Positions 49,091 to 61,400 of a stretch of DNA of 64,000 bases are shown in pieces. This DNA comes from Rotaria sp. Silwood1 (Eukaryota; Rotifera; Eurotatoria; Philodinida; Philodinidae): contig CAJNOP010000056.1 in assembly GCA_905250075.1 (NCBI GenBank), positions 425,687 through 489,686 on the forward strand, read 5' to 3'. The first letter of the stretch is position 1; each line of letters begins with the position of its first letter. Under the pieces are notes generated by a model that worked only from the letters and a program-made list of their open reading frames with translations, ran no database searches and was not told the origin of the DNA. The position numbers were made by a program, and so were the translations under genes.

Positions 49091-52000
49091 AAACTTTTCC
49101 AAATTTTTTTTTCGTGAGGAGTTTCGAAAATTCTTTAAAAAAATTGATGGAAAACCTTTTTAATGCCATTTGGTCACTACCGACAGCATCACAGTTTGAC
49201 ATGAAAGATGATAATTCAAGCAATTATTTCTCTGATACATTGGCTTAAGTTCATTTTTTTGGAAATTAACGCAGATTCAGGTCAATTCGACACCTTTTTT
49301 CAAGAAGTGGTTCGAGTTCGGTTTAGCTCGTTCTCGGTCTATCTGAAGAACTATATCCATAGTTACATTAGTTCTGATCCAAATGAACGACATATATCTT
49401 ATTTAGATAGCTTATCTCAATCACTTTTACAATAAAATTATTACACCACATTAATTGCTGTAAACTGTAGCTGTCACAATAAATTGGAAATCGGACTTTC
49501 AGGTTTAGTTTTCCATAATCATGGTAAATTTTTCATCATAAATGAAACGCTAACTCTCATTGTCAAAACAATGTATTTGAACTTTACTATAGTATGAAAC
49601 ATCAAGAAAATTTTTCAAGCTATCGTTAGATAATTTAAATAAGAATCCGGATGAATCATGCAGACGCAAAGAGAATACAATGTGGCTTTTTGCTTTTCAG
49701 TACTATTTAATGATTTCTACGAGTGAAAGTCAGTTTTTATTTATTAAACTGAAATGAGCAGAAATAATCAGAAGTCCTTAAAACTAAAGGAAATCATGAA
49801 ACATCATTAGAAATCGAGAAAAACCATGATTTCATTTTCTGTTTTTCCTACTGATGATTTTCAGTGTTTATTAATGATTTCAATTGATTTGCAGCGAGTT
49901 TTAATTATTTGTGATAGTTTTCAGAAGTTTCTAACCATTGCCAGTAATTTTTCAATATTCTCAATCCATTACAATGCGTTTTAATGTTTTCGATAATTTC
50001 TAGTGATTTTTTTTACTAAACATTAATTTGTTCCTTTTTGGTTTAATAGCGTAAATTTTTTCCACCCATACATAGGGTCAATCATCAGCAGAATAACTTT
50101 TCCAATACCATATTTTAAGTATGTAAGAAGATCTCGGTTGAGTATTCTAATGAAGAATTGTCTCAGTACATAGGTACTTAACATGTACCTGCCTTGTTTC
50201 TATAGCATTCCATGAAAAATGTTTCAAGAACCTAATAGATTAAACATTTAGAAGCATTCTGTAGTCAATTGTAAAAAACTTGTTAAGTAGCCTAAAGTCT
50301 TTTTGACATACTAGTATTAGAATACCCTGAACTTAGTATATTCACTAGGAAAGTCGTATGATAAATCATTCATTAAAAAATATGTCATTCATTGATGTTA
50401 TTCTACACTTACGAAATAATAAATAACCCTGAGTTATAAATTTACATATTTATGATGAATTTTCCATAAATTTGTGTTCTTTTTTATTCTGCTTTTGATA
50501 GCAGCATAAATAATACATCTTCGAATAACCATCTAGTAATGACAGAAACAAAATCACTAAATATAATGTCTAGCCTTGTTAATAATCTAATCTTAGTACT
50601 GAATTTTAATGAACAATCATTTCCATTTCTCAATCATCCAAATAGAAATAACTGTACATTTAAACTATCTTGCATTCTACAAAGGAATGATTTCAAAGTT
50701 TTGAATGTCGTTCGACTTGATCTCATGATTACGAATAGATTTAGATGAGATTAAGCCGAGTATAAAAGGACTTGGGTCCATAACTGACTGGTCAAAAGTT
50801 GCGCTTATTTTATTGAGTTTTAACTCAGGGCAACGTGTTTCCAACAAAAAAAAGTCAGATAAGAAGTTTTGCACAGAAATTTTACCTATAGATAGATCTG
50901 AAAGTTATTCGAAAGTTGTAAAAGTTTTAAACAAAATGAACCGGTCTTATTTCAGACGTGAAGTTACCAAACAAAATCAGTTGTTTACCATCAGTCATTG
51001 CATAAGGCAGTTTTATTTGTGTTTTGAATATTTTAAGAAATACTTGTTCATTTTCTTTAAAACTAACAGTGTTTTCTAATAACTTTTAACCTTGTCTATA
51101 AGCAAAATTCCAGATCAAAACTTCTCATATGAAAATTTTCAAAAAGATACTATTCTGAACTGTATAAAAAAAATCCTATAAAACATTCACGAATTATTCT
51201 TGGTAGGCCATGAGTTTGAATTCTTTTAGGCTTCTCACAAAGCTCAAGTCATTGTCATGACATTAATTTGAATAGTGTGCAATATTTAGGAATGTTCTTG
51301 CCTTAGTGAAAAAGATAGAAAGCAGCTTCGAGGTACTTATAAACTTGAACAGTTCGATATATTCCAAATTGATGAACATGCAGAGCAGCTAAATAATGTA
51401 ACAACATATTATAAGGATGAACTATGCTCTTTCCCTGACATTTTTATCATATATGTATTTTCAAATGAGTTATACCATTTTTAATTCATTTTAATATAAA
51501 ACTTTAAATAAATTAAGATTAAAATCTTACAAATAAATTAATCGACAAAGTGCATCAATGAATATAAATCAATATTCAAATCAAGTGAATGAATGTTAAC
51601 TAGTGCCAAAAAAAAAGAATATCAATCAAAATTTTCGAAATCTAAAGCATGTTACTTCACAATCGGTATTCTATTCATGTGAGTCGATTTTCATCTGATT
51701 TCTACTCATGTAAAAAATGAAGTTCATTAATCTATTGCTATCGTGTTCTGATTCATGATATAAATTTACTTAATAGAATATGATTTCTTAGTTAAAGAAG
51801 AGAAAAAAATCTACGATTTTGTTCGTCATTCATAACATAAAATGTAAAACTTCTATAAAGTTGAAACCAGATATTTAATTGATGAAACATTAACCACACT
51901 AGAAACACAAAGGGAATAAAAACCAAGAAAGTTCATTAGATTTGATGAATTTATTCTAATTTAACTCGATAATAAATATTTTTCTCTTCTCGAGTGGTAT

Positions 52001-52478
52001 TATAAATTCAAGTTTAAAGTAAATTTCTTGATAAATACATTTGTTTTTTGTTCATATTTTTCCTCTTCTACGAAAAATTAACAACAACTACTTTCCGCAG
52101 ATAATTATTTGATTAGAATAGATCATATATCTTTTACTATGTTTGTACATTGTCGAAGTTTAATAATTAACAACTACTAAAAGAATATAAATCGTCAAAG
52201 AAAATGTATACAAAATTCAAACTATTGTTGATAAAAAAAAAGATTATTTGACAATGAAATTTACACAAGCAAAACGTAGATTTTCAAGAGCTCAGAAATT
52301 AATATATTCAAGAAGATTAATAAGAATAGTAAATAATCTTTTCGCGATCTTTAATTGCACTAATTAGTGTAAATTGAGCTACATCAAAACACTAGTTTTT
52401 TAAGCAACTAGAATATTCATTATAATCAACAATAGATTTACAAAATCATATTGATTCAATAGTTTGTCCAGCTGCTGC

Positions 52479-53429
52479 TTATTCTGATGAATTCAACGGA
52501 AATGTTATCGGAGCAGGTATTGACGGTCGTCGTCTTATATATCTATCCAAACGATCACGAGTCGATTTCCATGCATGTAAAAAGCTTACGTCAAGTGCAG
52601 CTATTATAATTGGATCAACTGCTATACTTAGATAATTTAATATTTGAGCGATTATTCCAACTGTACTACTTTTATAAACAAATGGAAATACAACTAGATG
52701 AGGTGACCATAAAATTAACCATAAAGAATAGAATACACAAGATTGTACAACTAATTGTCGATGATATTTTAATCGTGCATCAACAATTATTTGTGTTTGA
52801 ATACCATGAGTATTATGAATATAATTAAGACTAAGTAAAAGAAAGATTAATGTCAAGATAACTGGTATAAAATAAGAAAATAGAAGAAATAAAAGTTGAA
52901 TAGTCAATGTAACAGGTAGAAGATCACATACATCACCTGGTGGATTTTCAAGAACAGACCATCCACATATAATTATAATAATATGACTGAATAGAGGTAT
53001 AATATAAATGAGAAAATGAACAATAATAATCAAACGACGATTTAATGAATAAACATTATGATTATAAGCTATTTGTAAATAACGACAGATATTTAATGCT
53101 AAAAGAATATAACTTTGTATTAAATTCAAATAATTATCAAAGATAGCTTCGCTATAACATATGATCATACGAAAAAGATAAGGTAGACATACTGGTAACC
53201 ACCGATAAGCATAAAGTAAAAAGAATCGAATAAGTAATAGAAAATCAGTTATTAGATAAGCATAAAGCCATTGCATAGAATGTTGACGAACTGATGGATA
53301 TGCAATAAACTGAATCCAGAAAAAAATATGATTCATTGTGGCAAAAATACATATATAATATATAGGTATGTTTATTTTTATAGCTTGTTGAGACCATCGA
53401 ATAAGTTCACAATCTGTTTTATTGTTCAT
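52479..53429 (-). CDS. Divergent rhodopsin-like 7TM receptor, single exon
   Basis: 316 residues with seven hydrophobic helices. In order they are near YICIFATMNHIFFW, WLYAYLITDFLLL, LIQSYILLALNICRY, IIIVHFLIYIIPLF, LTIQLLFLLFSYF, VVQSCVFYSLWLILWSPH and IIAQILNYLSIAVDP. The helix-3 end reads ICRYL in place of DRY, and helix 7 has DPIII in place of NPxxY. A short basic tail follows. Cysteines before helix 3 and in the second outer loop (GDVCDLL) could form the usual disulfide. It belongs to the large divergent receptor families seen in rotifers; the ligand is unknown, with chemosensory or peptide sensing possible. A decayed copy of the first third lies at 58128-58410. Intronless, as is common for expanded receptor families. 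Confidence 0.87.
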   Translation of the reverse strand: MNNKTDCELIRWSQQAIKINIPIYYICIFATMNHIFFWIQFIAYPSVRQHSMQWLYAYLITDFLLLIRFFLLYAYRWLPVCLPYLFRMIICYSEAIFDNYLNLIQSYILLALNICRYLQIAYNHNVYSLNRRLIIIVHFLIYIIPLFSHIIIIICGWSVLENPPGDVCDLLPVTLTIQLLFLLFSYFIPVILTLIFLLLSLNYIHNTHGIQTQIIVDARLKYHRQLVVQSCVFYSLWLILWSPHLVVFPFVYKSSTVGIIAQILNYLSIAVDPIIIAALDVSFLHAWKSTRDRLDRYIRRRPSIPAPITFPLNSSE

Positions 53430-56400
53430 TTTCGTCGTAGAATTTTCAAATAGAGCCTATAACATGAATTATGTATTTATGTTTTAGTAAAGAAAATAAA
53501 GTAATAGTCAACATGACTAATACTAAAAAATAAAATATCACTAGTTACGGTAAAAAAAAGAAATCATTAGGAATGGTCATTGTTGTATGTTATTTAATGA
53601 TATATACTTATTTCTGAAGGAAGATGAGAAAGTAAATAATATGAAATACTAATCACTAAGATAAACACATGTCTGTTGGCATATGTATCTGCTGTATTTT
53701 TTAAATGACAATTTTCTTAGAGTATATTTCGATTTGAAGCATTATCATATCATCCCATAAAATATGTTTATGAGAATATACATACATGCATATTAATCGA
53801 TAATATAAGCAGAAGATTGATTCGAGTATGTATACTGGTGTAACACTAAATGACAGTTTTCTATGACAAAGGTTAAAGAGAAAGGAATAAATAGAAGGGA
53901 TTCACTTTTTCATACAGTCTAATAGAGTCAGTTTTGCCGTTCTTCTGCGATTGCAAGCTGGCAAAAAGTATTGAATGAAAAGAAGAAAGAAAACGTTATG
54001 ATTGTATTGTCGTCTTTTGCATCTGTTGTAAATGTCTTCAATCGTCTAGCTATATTTAGAGTGTTGTAGCAGATAAGCGCGAAAGAAAAAAAATCAAAAA
54101 GGAAAATATTCTAGCCACAATTAACAATAGTCAAAATGAACAATATCCGTTTTTATGACGCACGACATTGATAAAAATAAATTATATTGTTATAACATGA
54201 ATCAATAATCAAAAGAGATTGATGTTTCTTTCCGGCTAAGTATTTCAATTATCTTATGTAAGATAAAAAAAAAGAAGAAATAGTTTCGTTTTTCTTCTCA
54301 ACATTCAACATTATAAAATGCCGTTATTGAAATAAGAAAATGAATAAATGGTAAAAAAAAAGAGAAACTTTGGATTATAAATCTTTCTTCACATACCACT
54401 TGGTTAAGATTTACTGACAAGCAAAGAAAATTTTCATATACTTAGTTTTTTGTATTATATCTACTTTTCTCTTCTTTCTAGTAGAAGAAATTATACGTTA
54501 GAAATTTTATTAAAAAATATAGGAGAGAAAAAGATTACACTATGAAATTATTTCATAAGAATTCTCAAAAGATAATATGAACATAAAGTAGTTGGAAGTC
54601 TTATCAAATAGAAATATAAAATACCTTAAGGCTCTTTATTATCCAGACTAATGTCAAAAAGAACTTGTCATGTATATATATGACTTTTATAAAATGTGAA
54701 ATATGTCATCGGAAGTAGCTGCCGTATGAAGATATGTTGAAGTGATTCTGCATCGTTAAAATATGATTATGAGTTATTTTCCTCTGTAGTATCTCATAAA
54801 ATCCATTACTTATACACAAAAACTCACTTAGAAACTTCAATGTTGTTAAATTTAACTAATTAACAACAATATATCTTGTTTACATTAAAGCATTAGTATG
54901 AACTTTTCCTACAAGATTAATATCTAATAAAGTTATATTCTCATTACAACATTATATAAACACGAATTCTAAGATATTCATCAATTATATTTAACAATAA
55001 AACTAGTAATATTTTAAAATTTTACTTTTAAAATTACTGTTTGAGTACAGATAAAAACAATCTTGATCATTGAAAAGATCGCAATAGAAGAGATTTCATA
55101 TTCAATCATTTAAATTAAATTTTTCATATAGTATTTTTCGAAATTTCAGTATAGTTTATATATCTATGATGCACGTAAAAAGCAGGAAATCATGATACAT
55201 CCATTTACTAATACTTTGTAAAAGGTATGACTCTAGGTTAATGTTTTCTGTTTCCTTCTCGTTTATTCTTTCTTGTTCTATTTTGACATTACTATGTAAA
55301 GAAAATTGCTAGTGATTGTTCTTCGACAGAATTCGCATGCGACAATGTCAGAACAACAAAAAATAAGGAATAGCCTATCTGAGACTATAACAAAAAAATG
55401 AGTGATTATTATTTCCTTTATATTTAATGGATAGAAGCAAAAATCAATTATCACATTACAGACAACTATTAAATTATATTTTTAAATGAAACACTACTAT
55501 CGATCAAAAAAGTAATATGTTCCTTAGAGAATTTTTGAATAAAATTTATTTTACTCAGTTTTATTCTTCTTTAAAATGAAGAACAAAACTTTAATAAAAA
55601 ACCACAAGTTCGCTCCAACATAGTATACCAGTTCCTAACAGAGAACACAAATAACGTTAGAGATTTGCAAAATATTACTAGGGAAGTATTTTTAAACATG
55701 AAATATTTACACAAAAATAATTGTGTACCAGTATATTTGTTATACTCTAGGATGAAATGTTTCTTATAAATGACAATAAAGTAATGCGCGATTGACATCC
55801 GTATAGGGAGTTATGTAGTCTCAAATCAGATCTTATCGCTCTCACTAATAATAAACATAAGAAAGAGCTTATAAAGCCGAGACAATTATTCAAATGCATA
55901 TGAAATTCGTAAAGACAAAATGTAAATCTGCATTGTAGACTAGCGGCTAGTACAACTATTTTGTTTCCGATTAATTTTCTTTTTTATTCCATTCTGCAAT
56001 AAATTAATCTTTCTAATTTTGTTGTTGTATCTTACATTTTAGAGAAAACATCATTGAAAAGTTTATTCAGTCGTATGAACTTCCTCTGAAATAACAAAAA
56101 AAATTCTACAAATGAAGAAAAATAATTGAATATATTTTGCATCTAAAATTAGGACATAATAGGATATTGCTGATATAAGAATAATTAAAAAGAATTACGA
56201 AAGGGCTGATACATTCAGTAATCAATGATGTGGAATCAAAATATCGATGAGATAAGTTTGTGAATATCACATGTTTCGAACAGAGATAAAAGAAAAAGGT
56301 TTATGATAGAATAATTCGAATCGTTAAAGAATATCGCTCAAACTATTGTGCATGAAACACATTTTCAGTTTAATTTTTCCTTTGGATTGAGCATGAAATT

Positions 56401-58127
56401 TTTCGAACATTTTTCCGAATTTTTTATGAATAGGTGACTCCTGGGATAGTATAAGAAAGGATACATGATTTCTTAAGATAGACTAGAATCATATCGGTTG
56501 AACGAAAGAAACTTTGCTGACTGAAGCAGCTGATTTTTAGGTTTTTAGTTTAACTTTTAAATACATCGTAAATCATTAATAAAAAGGAAAAAGGAAAATA
56601 GAACTAATTTATCGGAGTGTTTCAAGTGAGATGTGTATTTCAGTTCTATGGAATTTTTCGGATACAACAACTGAAACACAATGATGAAAATGAACATTGA
56701 CTACTAGTGTACATAATTGTATTAGTATTTCCTAAGTAAGTAATTTCCAGTTGTTTAAACAAAACTTTTTTTTTTGAAAAACAATATAGTCATGTTTCAA
56801 AAGTGCCAGAAAATTTCCAGGAAACGAAGTATGTATTCCAGTCCATATCTAGTTATCAAAGAGCTTTCCTTTTCTACAGTTTTTTGTATATTTCCTAAAT
56901 GACCTTAAAATGACTGATGATAGAAGTTTATTAGTGATCAATCGAGTCCTTCTTTTCTTTTTCGAATTCTATATCTAGAGTTCATTTTTCTGTAACGCGA
57001 TGATCTCGAGAACAACACATCGTTAGATGTTCGTCGAAACGTTATGAGAGATGTTGAAATCTCGGTATGTTGCAAAGTTTCAGTGTATCATTTCGTTTGC
57101 CTAAAGTCAAGCCTACAGATTATTTTCATTGTGTCGATATAATGAAGCAAGAATTAATGGTGATCTTAGCAATAAGATAGAAAAAGCACGGCTCTAGTAC
57201 ATGCTTTGTGCTTGAAACTACAGAAATCGCGTCTTTTCCCCCTTGTTTTAGCGATGATTAATTATCGTTAACATTAATGATAACCTCATTAATGGATAAT
57301 TGCTAACATCGGTGTTTTTGCTAATGTATTTACTTGATATACGCATAAAAAGTTGTCTCGAAGTAAAAGTGTGAAGGTCGAAAACGTATCAGGTTTTTCC
57401 AATCTTTTTGAAGACATTATACTTGCTTCCAAATAACAATCCAAAAAGAGAAAATTTTTTTCTGGATTTAGAAGCTTCGAGATAATTAAAACGATGACAG
57501 CTACAAAACAGAGCCGTCACTCATTTTGCTTATATCTAAAACAGTTGTAAAAACAACTAATGATAGGTAATATCTTAGAAAGATAATCAAGCGATTAACC
57601 GATAGTATCCATGAGAAACATATTGATAATTGCTAATGGAATTTTCTTGATAATGTATATGGAAACGACTACTTTACAAATTCTTTCAGACTTTAACTAG
57701 CTGATTGATCGAAACATAAATTTCACAGTTTATTCCGATCAAAAACCAAGTCTGATTTCAGTAAAGCATTAATACTGTGAGGAGAAAAAGCGATTTATGA
57801 TCAATCATAAAAACAACTTTTTATTTCTTTTGTGAGATATCAAGTTTTTTCAATAATCAACATTCCTAACTTCACACTAAATTTCGCTATCAAGTGACAC
57901 TTGGATGCCATTTAGTTGTTTGCGTTTTTCATTTAAAATGATTTCTGGGATCTAGCTAATATGACATAGAGAAAAGCACTTAATGAAATGATTGTTTCAT
58001 TATTTTTCGACAAAAAATTGTAATGCACTTGTTCAACTACAAATAAAAATCTCGTGATTTTCATCCTGTTTTTTTTTACGGTAAATCTGCTAGTTTCGAA
58101 TACCTGGATTCTGTCAGTTTATTAATA
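53430..58127. other. Gene-free stretch, 4.7 kb
   Basis: Upstream flank of the receptor gene and AT-rich DNA. I see no exon with family features on either strand. A locally palindromic AT-rich segment lies near 57250-57315 (ATTAATTATCGTTAACATTA and similar). Confidence 0.5.
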
Positions 58128-58410
58128 ATAGATTCAGATAATTGTCAAAGATAGCTTCACTATAACATATGATCATGCGAAAAAAGAAGAGGTAGACACA
58201 CTGACAACCATCGATCAGAATAATGCCATTGTATAGAATGTTGATGAACTGATGAATATGCAATAATTTGAATCTAGAAAAGAAAATGACTAGTTATGAT
58301 AAAAATACATGTATACAAGACAGGTTTAACTATTTTTGTAGGTTGTTGAGATCATTAAATAAGTTTACAATTTATTGTATTAGTCACTTTCCTCGCAGGA
58401 TGTGCAGCTA
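58128..58410 (-). pseudogene. Decayed partial copy of the 7TM receptor
   Basis: The segment aligns by eye with about 53105-53470, from the receptor 5' UTR through helix 3. Long shared runs include AAAGATAGCTTC, ATAACATATGATCATGCG, AGAATGTTGA and GATTCAAATTATTGCATATT (minus sense). A block of about 45-60 bases is deleted between helices 1 and 2. The start codon is lost and stops occur in all frames. Homology extends upstream of the start codon, so it is a DNA-level duplication, not a retrocopy. The rest of the receptor is absent. Confidence 0.8.
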
Positions 58411-61400
58411 GATCCTATGAGATGAGATATCTAAGTTCATCTATATACTGTATGACAAACAAATACAAAGGCAACTTATTAAAAACATAATAGTGAATAA
58501 ATTATGCAACTAATTAAAATAAGAAGATTATCAAGTGAAAGTTGTCCTTGATCTATCGTGAGTATGCTAATATTTTTAGATCAGTAGAAAGTTATATTAT
58601 TAATTTTTGATCAATGAAAATGATATATGAATACCGATGAGTCTTTTTTATCCCTTTGCTTTTTCAATAAGGATTTTTGTCAGTAATTAATCTAATAGAA
58701 AGTGACAAGTTTGTTCATTGCAATTACCAAATTGTTTTATAGTAAAGGTTCAACCGTGTTACCACAACTCTTGTATCTGTCAAGTCAACCTGAGAAAACT
58801 GTACTGGTCTTGAACTATGTAAATTTGTTTATTAATAGAGACATAAAGCTAAATTTTGAAAGTGATATATAAGTGGTTGTATACTCACAAAAAATATCGA
58901 TTTCTTTGTAGAGTTGTATATGTGAACATTTACATAAATGTCATACAACAAATACTCTTTAGAATGAAATGTCACGCAATTTTTTTGTCATACATTTTAT
59001 ATCAGTCTCGATTATCAAAAATTATATACAAAAAATGAATGAAAGGATTGTTACAGTTTGAAATCTTTTTTATTAACGAGATGCATTACTGATGTACATT
59101 GTTCTGATTAAATAATATCTATTTCTTTTTCTCATTAATATTCAGCCTTGTCAAATAGTTATTTTGTTGTTGTGATAAATTTTACAAAGACACCATGTTT
59201 AGTTGTAGATTCTCGCTTAACTCTCAGCCACCATGCCCGAACGGCTATGCTGTTCAACACGTATTCATAAGGCTTTGTGTGTAAATCTCAGAACTGCCAT
59301 CCATAGAATGACCTTGGACATGTTACTAACGCCTGTTTGTCTCGAATTAATCGTTCGATTGCATGCTGATTAGTTTGTGTCCTAGATCGGCTCTTTTGAT
59401 AAGTTAGTGTGTATGGGAAAATCGAGCAGTTCGACGCAAGAATTGTGTCAGATCGATTTTCTGTTCAAAGCTCCAGCTGATAATGTTTGTAGAGAAGATA
59501 TCGGGCTATTAAATCTGTCATTAGGCAGTAGTTCGTACCGTAGAGTACCTCAAAGGCAAAATTCTTTTTCTTCATCATTCTTTCTTGATTTACTTTCAAT
59601 AAAATAAACAATAAAACATTGATTAGAGACAACAGTGCTGTTTTGATATACGTAACAATTTAACTTCATAGGGTCTCTTAAATGTGTTTTAAAAAAAGGA
59701 CGCATCATCTAAAGTTCTTTTGTTCATCAAGAAATATTGTTTACCTCTTTTTATTCTAGTAAATGTTGCTATTCAAGAGTATAGTACATTACTATTTCAT
59801 ACATCAATTTCTTGATCAGATTTTGCAAATGCAACATCATGTCTATACTACTATTTTTTGTTCCTTTTGTCTTTTTTCCACAGTTGTAATATAATAATTG
59901 TGGCTTATTTTTCTTTTTTTTTGTTCTTTTTCTTATTTTTCCTCATCATAGTGAATACTTGTAATGGTTACATTAGGAAATTGAAATAGAAAAACCAATG
60001 AATACGATACTATTTTTATGTATATTTGTGTGTCATATCTGTTTTCACGAAAATAGAATTGTATACACAGATGTTTCAAGGCATTATATTCTAACTTTCT
60101 AATACTAAAACAAAATAATCTTATTATATATATAGTCAAAAAAGTCGATTTTATGTTTTCAAAGAATAGAATAGTGATATATATGCATTAACTATATCTA
60201 TGAAATGGATATTCTTGCAACATAGATATTTTTTAGAGATGAGAATAAAATGATAGAGCTCATACAATTTAACTTTTGAATGATATTCTCAGTCAAATAT
60301 GATATATTGTTATGTGATAGATCATTATTTATTCTTTATTTAATTGTCTTTTGATTTAATTATAATTCAATATTTATAGATATTTACTTCGAACTACTAA
60401 AATAATATCTTCATCATGTATAAACTTGTACAACGTAATTTTTCTTACTCATAAATTTTACTTCTGTGGTGTTTTATTCATAATACTTGTTTCTAACTAT
60501 AACATCACGGTTGATTGATTTTCATTGAAAAATACGTTATAGAATTTGAAGAAAATCATTTTGAGACAGATATATAGACATGAACTAAATCATTGGTTTA
60601 TTTACAGACATTTATTTTTTTGCTTCTTTTGTTTTCTTTTCATTCTTTTATTTTTCATTACTGCTGTTTGCATACTTCTATCACAACGGGTTTTCAAGTG
60701 AGAGTAAATATTTCATATTCATCTTTCTTTTATTATTATTTGTACCAAATAATGTCTCAACAAATATATAAAATCTCTCATAGAGACCTATCGAACGTTT
60801 GGTTGAACGTAGAAAGGTTGAAAGAGAAGTGCCGGAAAACAAATGTTGAAGTGGAAAATGATCTAAAAGTACTTTAGAAAATTCGGAGTACAAAGATACA
60901 TTCTTTATTACATGGGATAAGAGTATCATTTTAACAGAGATCGAGGAAAAAAAAGATAAAAGCTCTCGATAAAATTCATGGCCTTCAATTTTTTTTTCTA
61001 CTTGCAGGATAATCATTATCATCAATCACTACAATCAGTTGATTATTGATATTTGTGTGAACACTTGTTGAACATCTATCAAGTGTTTATTTCCAAAAAT
61101 TTTGCATTTGTCACTGTCTTGTGCAATTTAAAACAGATAAAAGCAAAAATCTTCCTTGTAATGAATTAATAAATGAAATTAGTCGCGATGATGCTTCGTC
61201 TACATTCGGTGAAGATAAAGCAAAAAAAGAACTATTCATCAGTGTGACTATTGATTAAAGATACAAATCGATAAAATAATAATAAAGTATAGACGTCTAA
61301 GGTCAGCGTTTACTAATATAGATAAATTTCTTTTTTCGACACTTTCTCATTTCGATCTTTGTACATCATATTATACGCTTGTGAAGTGATAATAAAAATA

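Larger units (their letters stand above)
46905..52478. other. 5.6 kb without an intact gene
   Basis: Contents I can name: GT/CA hairpin copy D (47908-47968), a decayed JNK exon pair (47996-48252, minus), a TGTGGG-rich array (48843-48921) and AACGCG-type repeat sequence (48955-49090). Open frames at 49208-49435 and 50813-51079 could be older coding relics but match nothing I know. The remainder is AT-rich. Confidence 0.55.

Noticed and set aside
49208..49435. 75-residue open frame
   Set aside because: No family features, no splice partners, and it lies in relic-rich DNA. It could be an old coding remnant but cannot be supported.
50813..51079. 88-residue open frame with a plausible amino-acid mix
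   Set aside because: No match to any family I know, no signal or domain, and upstream frames are broken.
59225..59305. tRNA-like sequence (CCCGAACGGCTATGC ... GTAAATCTCAGAACTGCC)
   Set aside because: The A-box and B-box are both poor and the acceptor ends do not pair; resemblance may be chance.
59407..59607. 66-residue open frame
   Set aside because: Isolated, Ser-rich, no splice context or recognisable motif.
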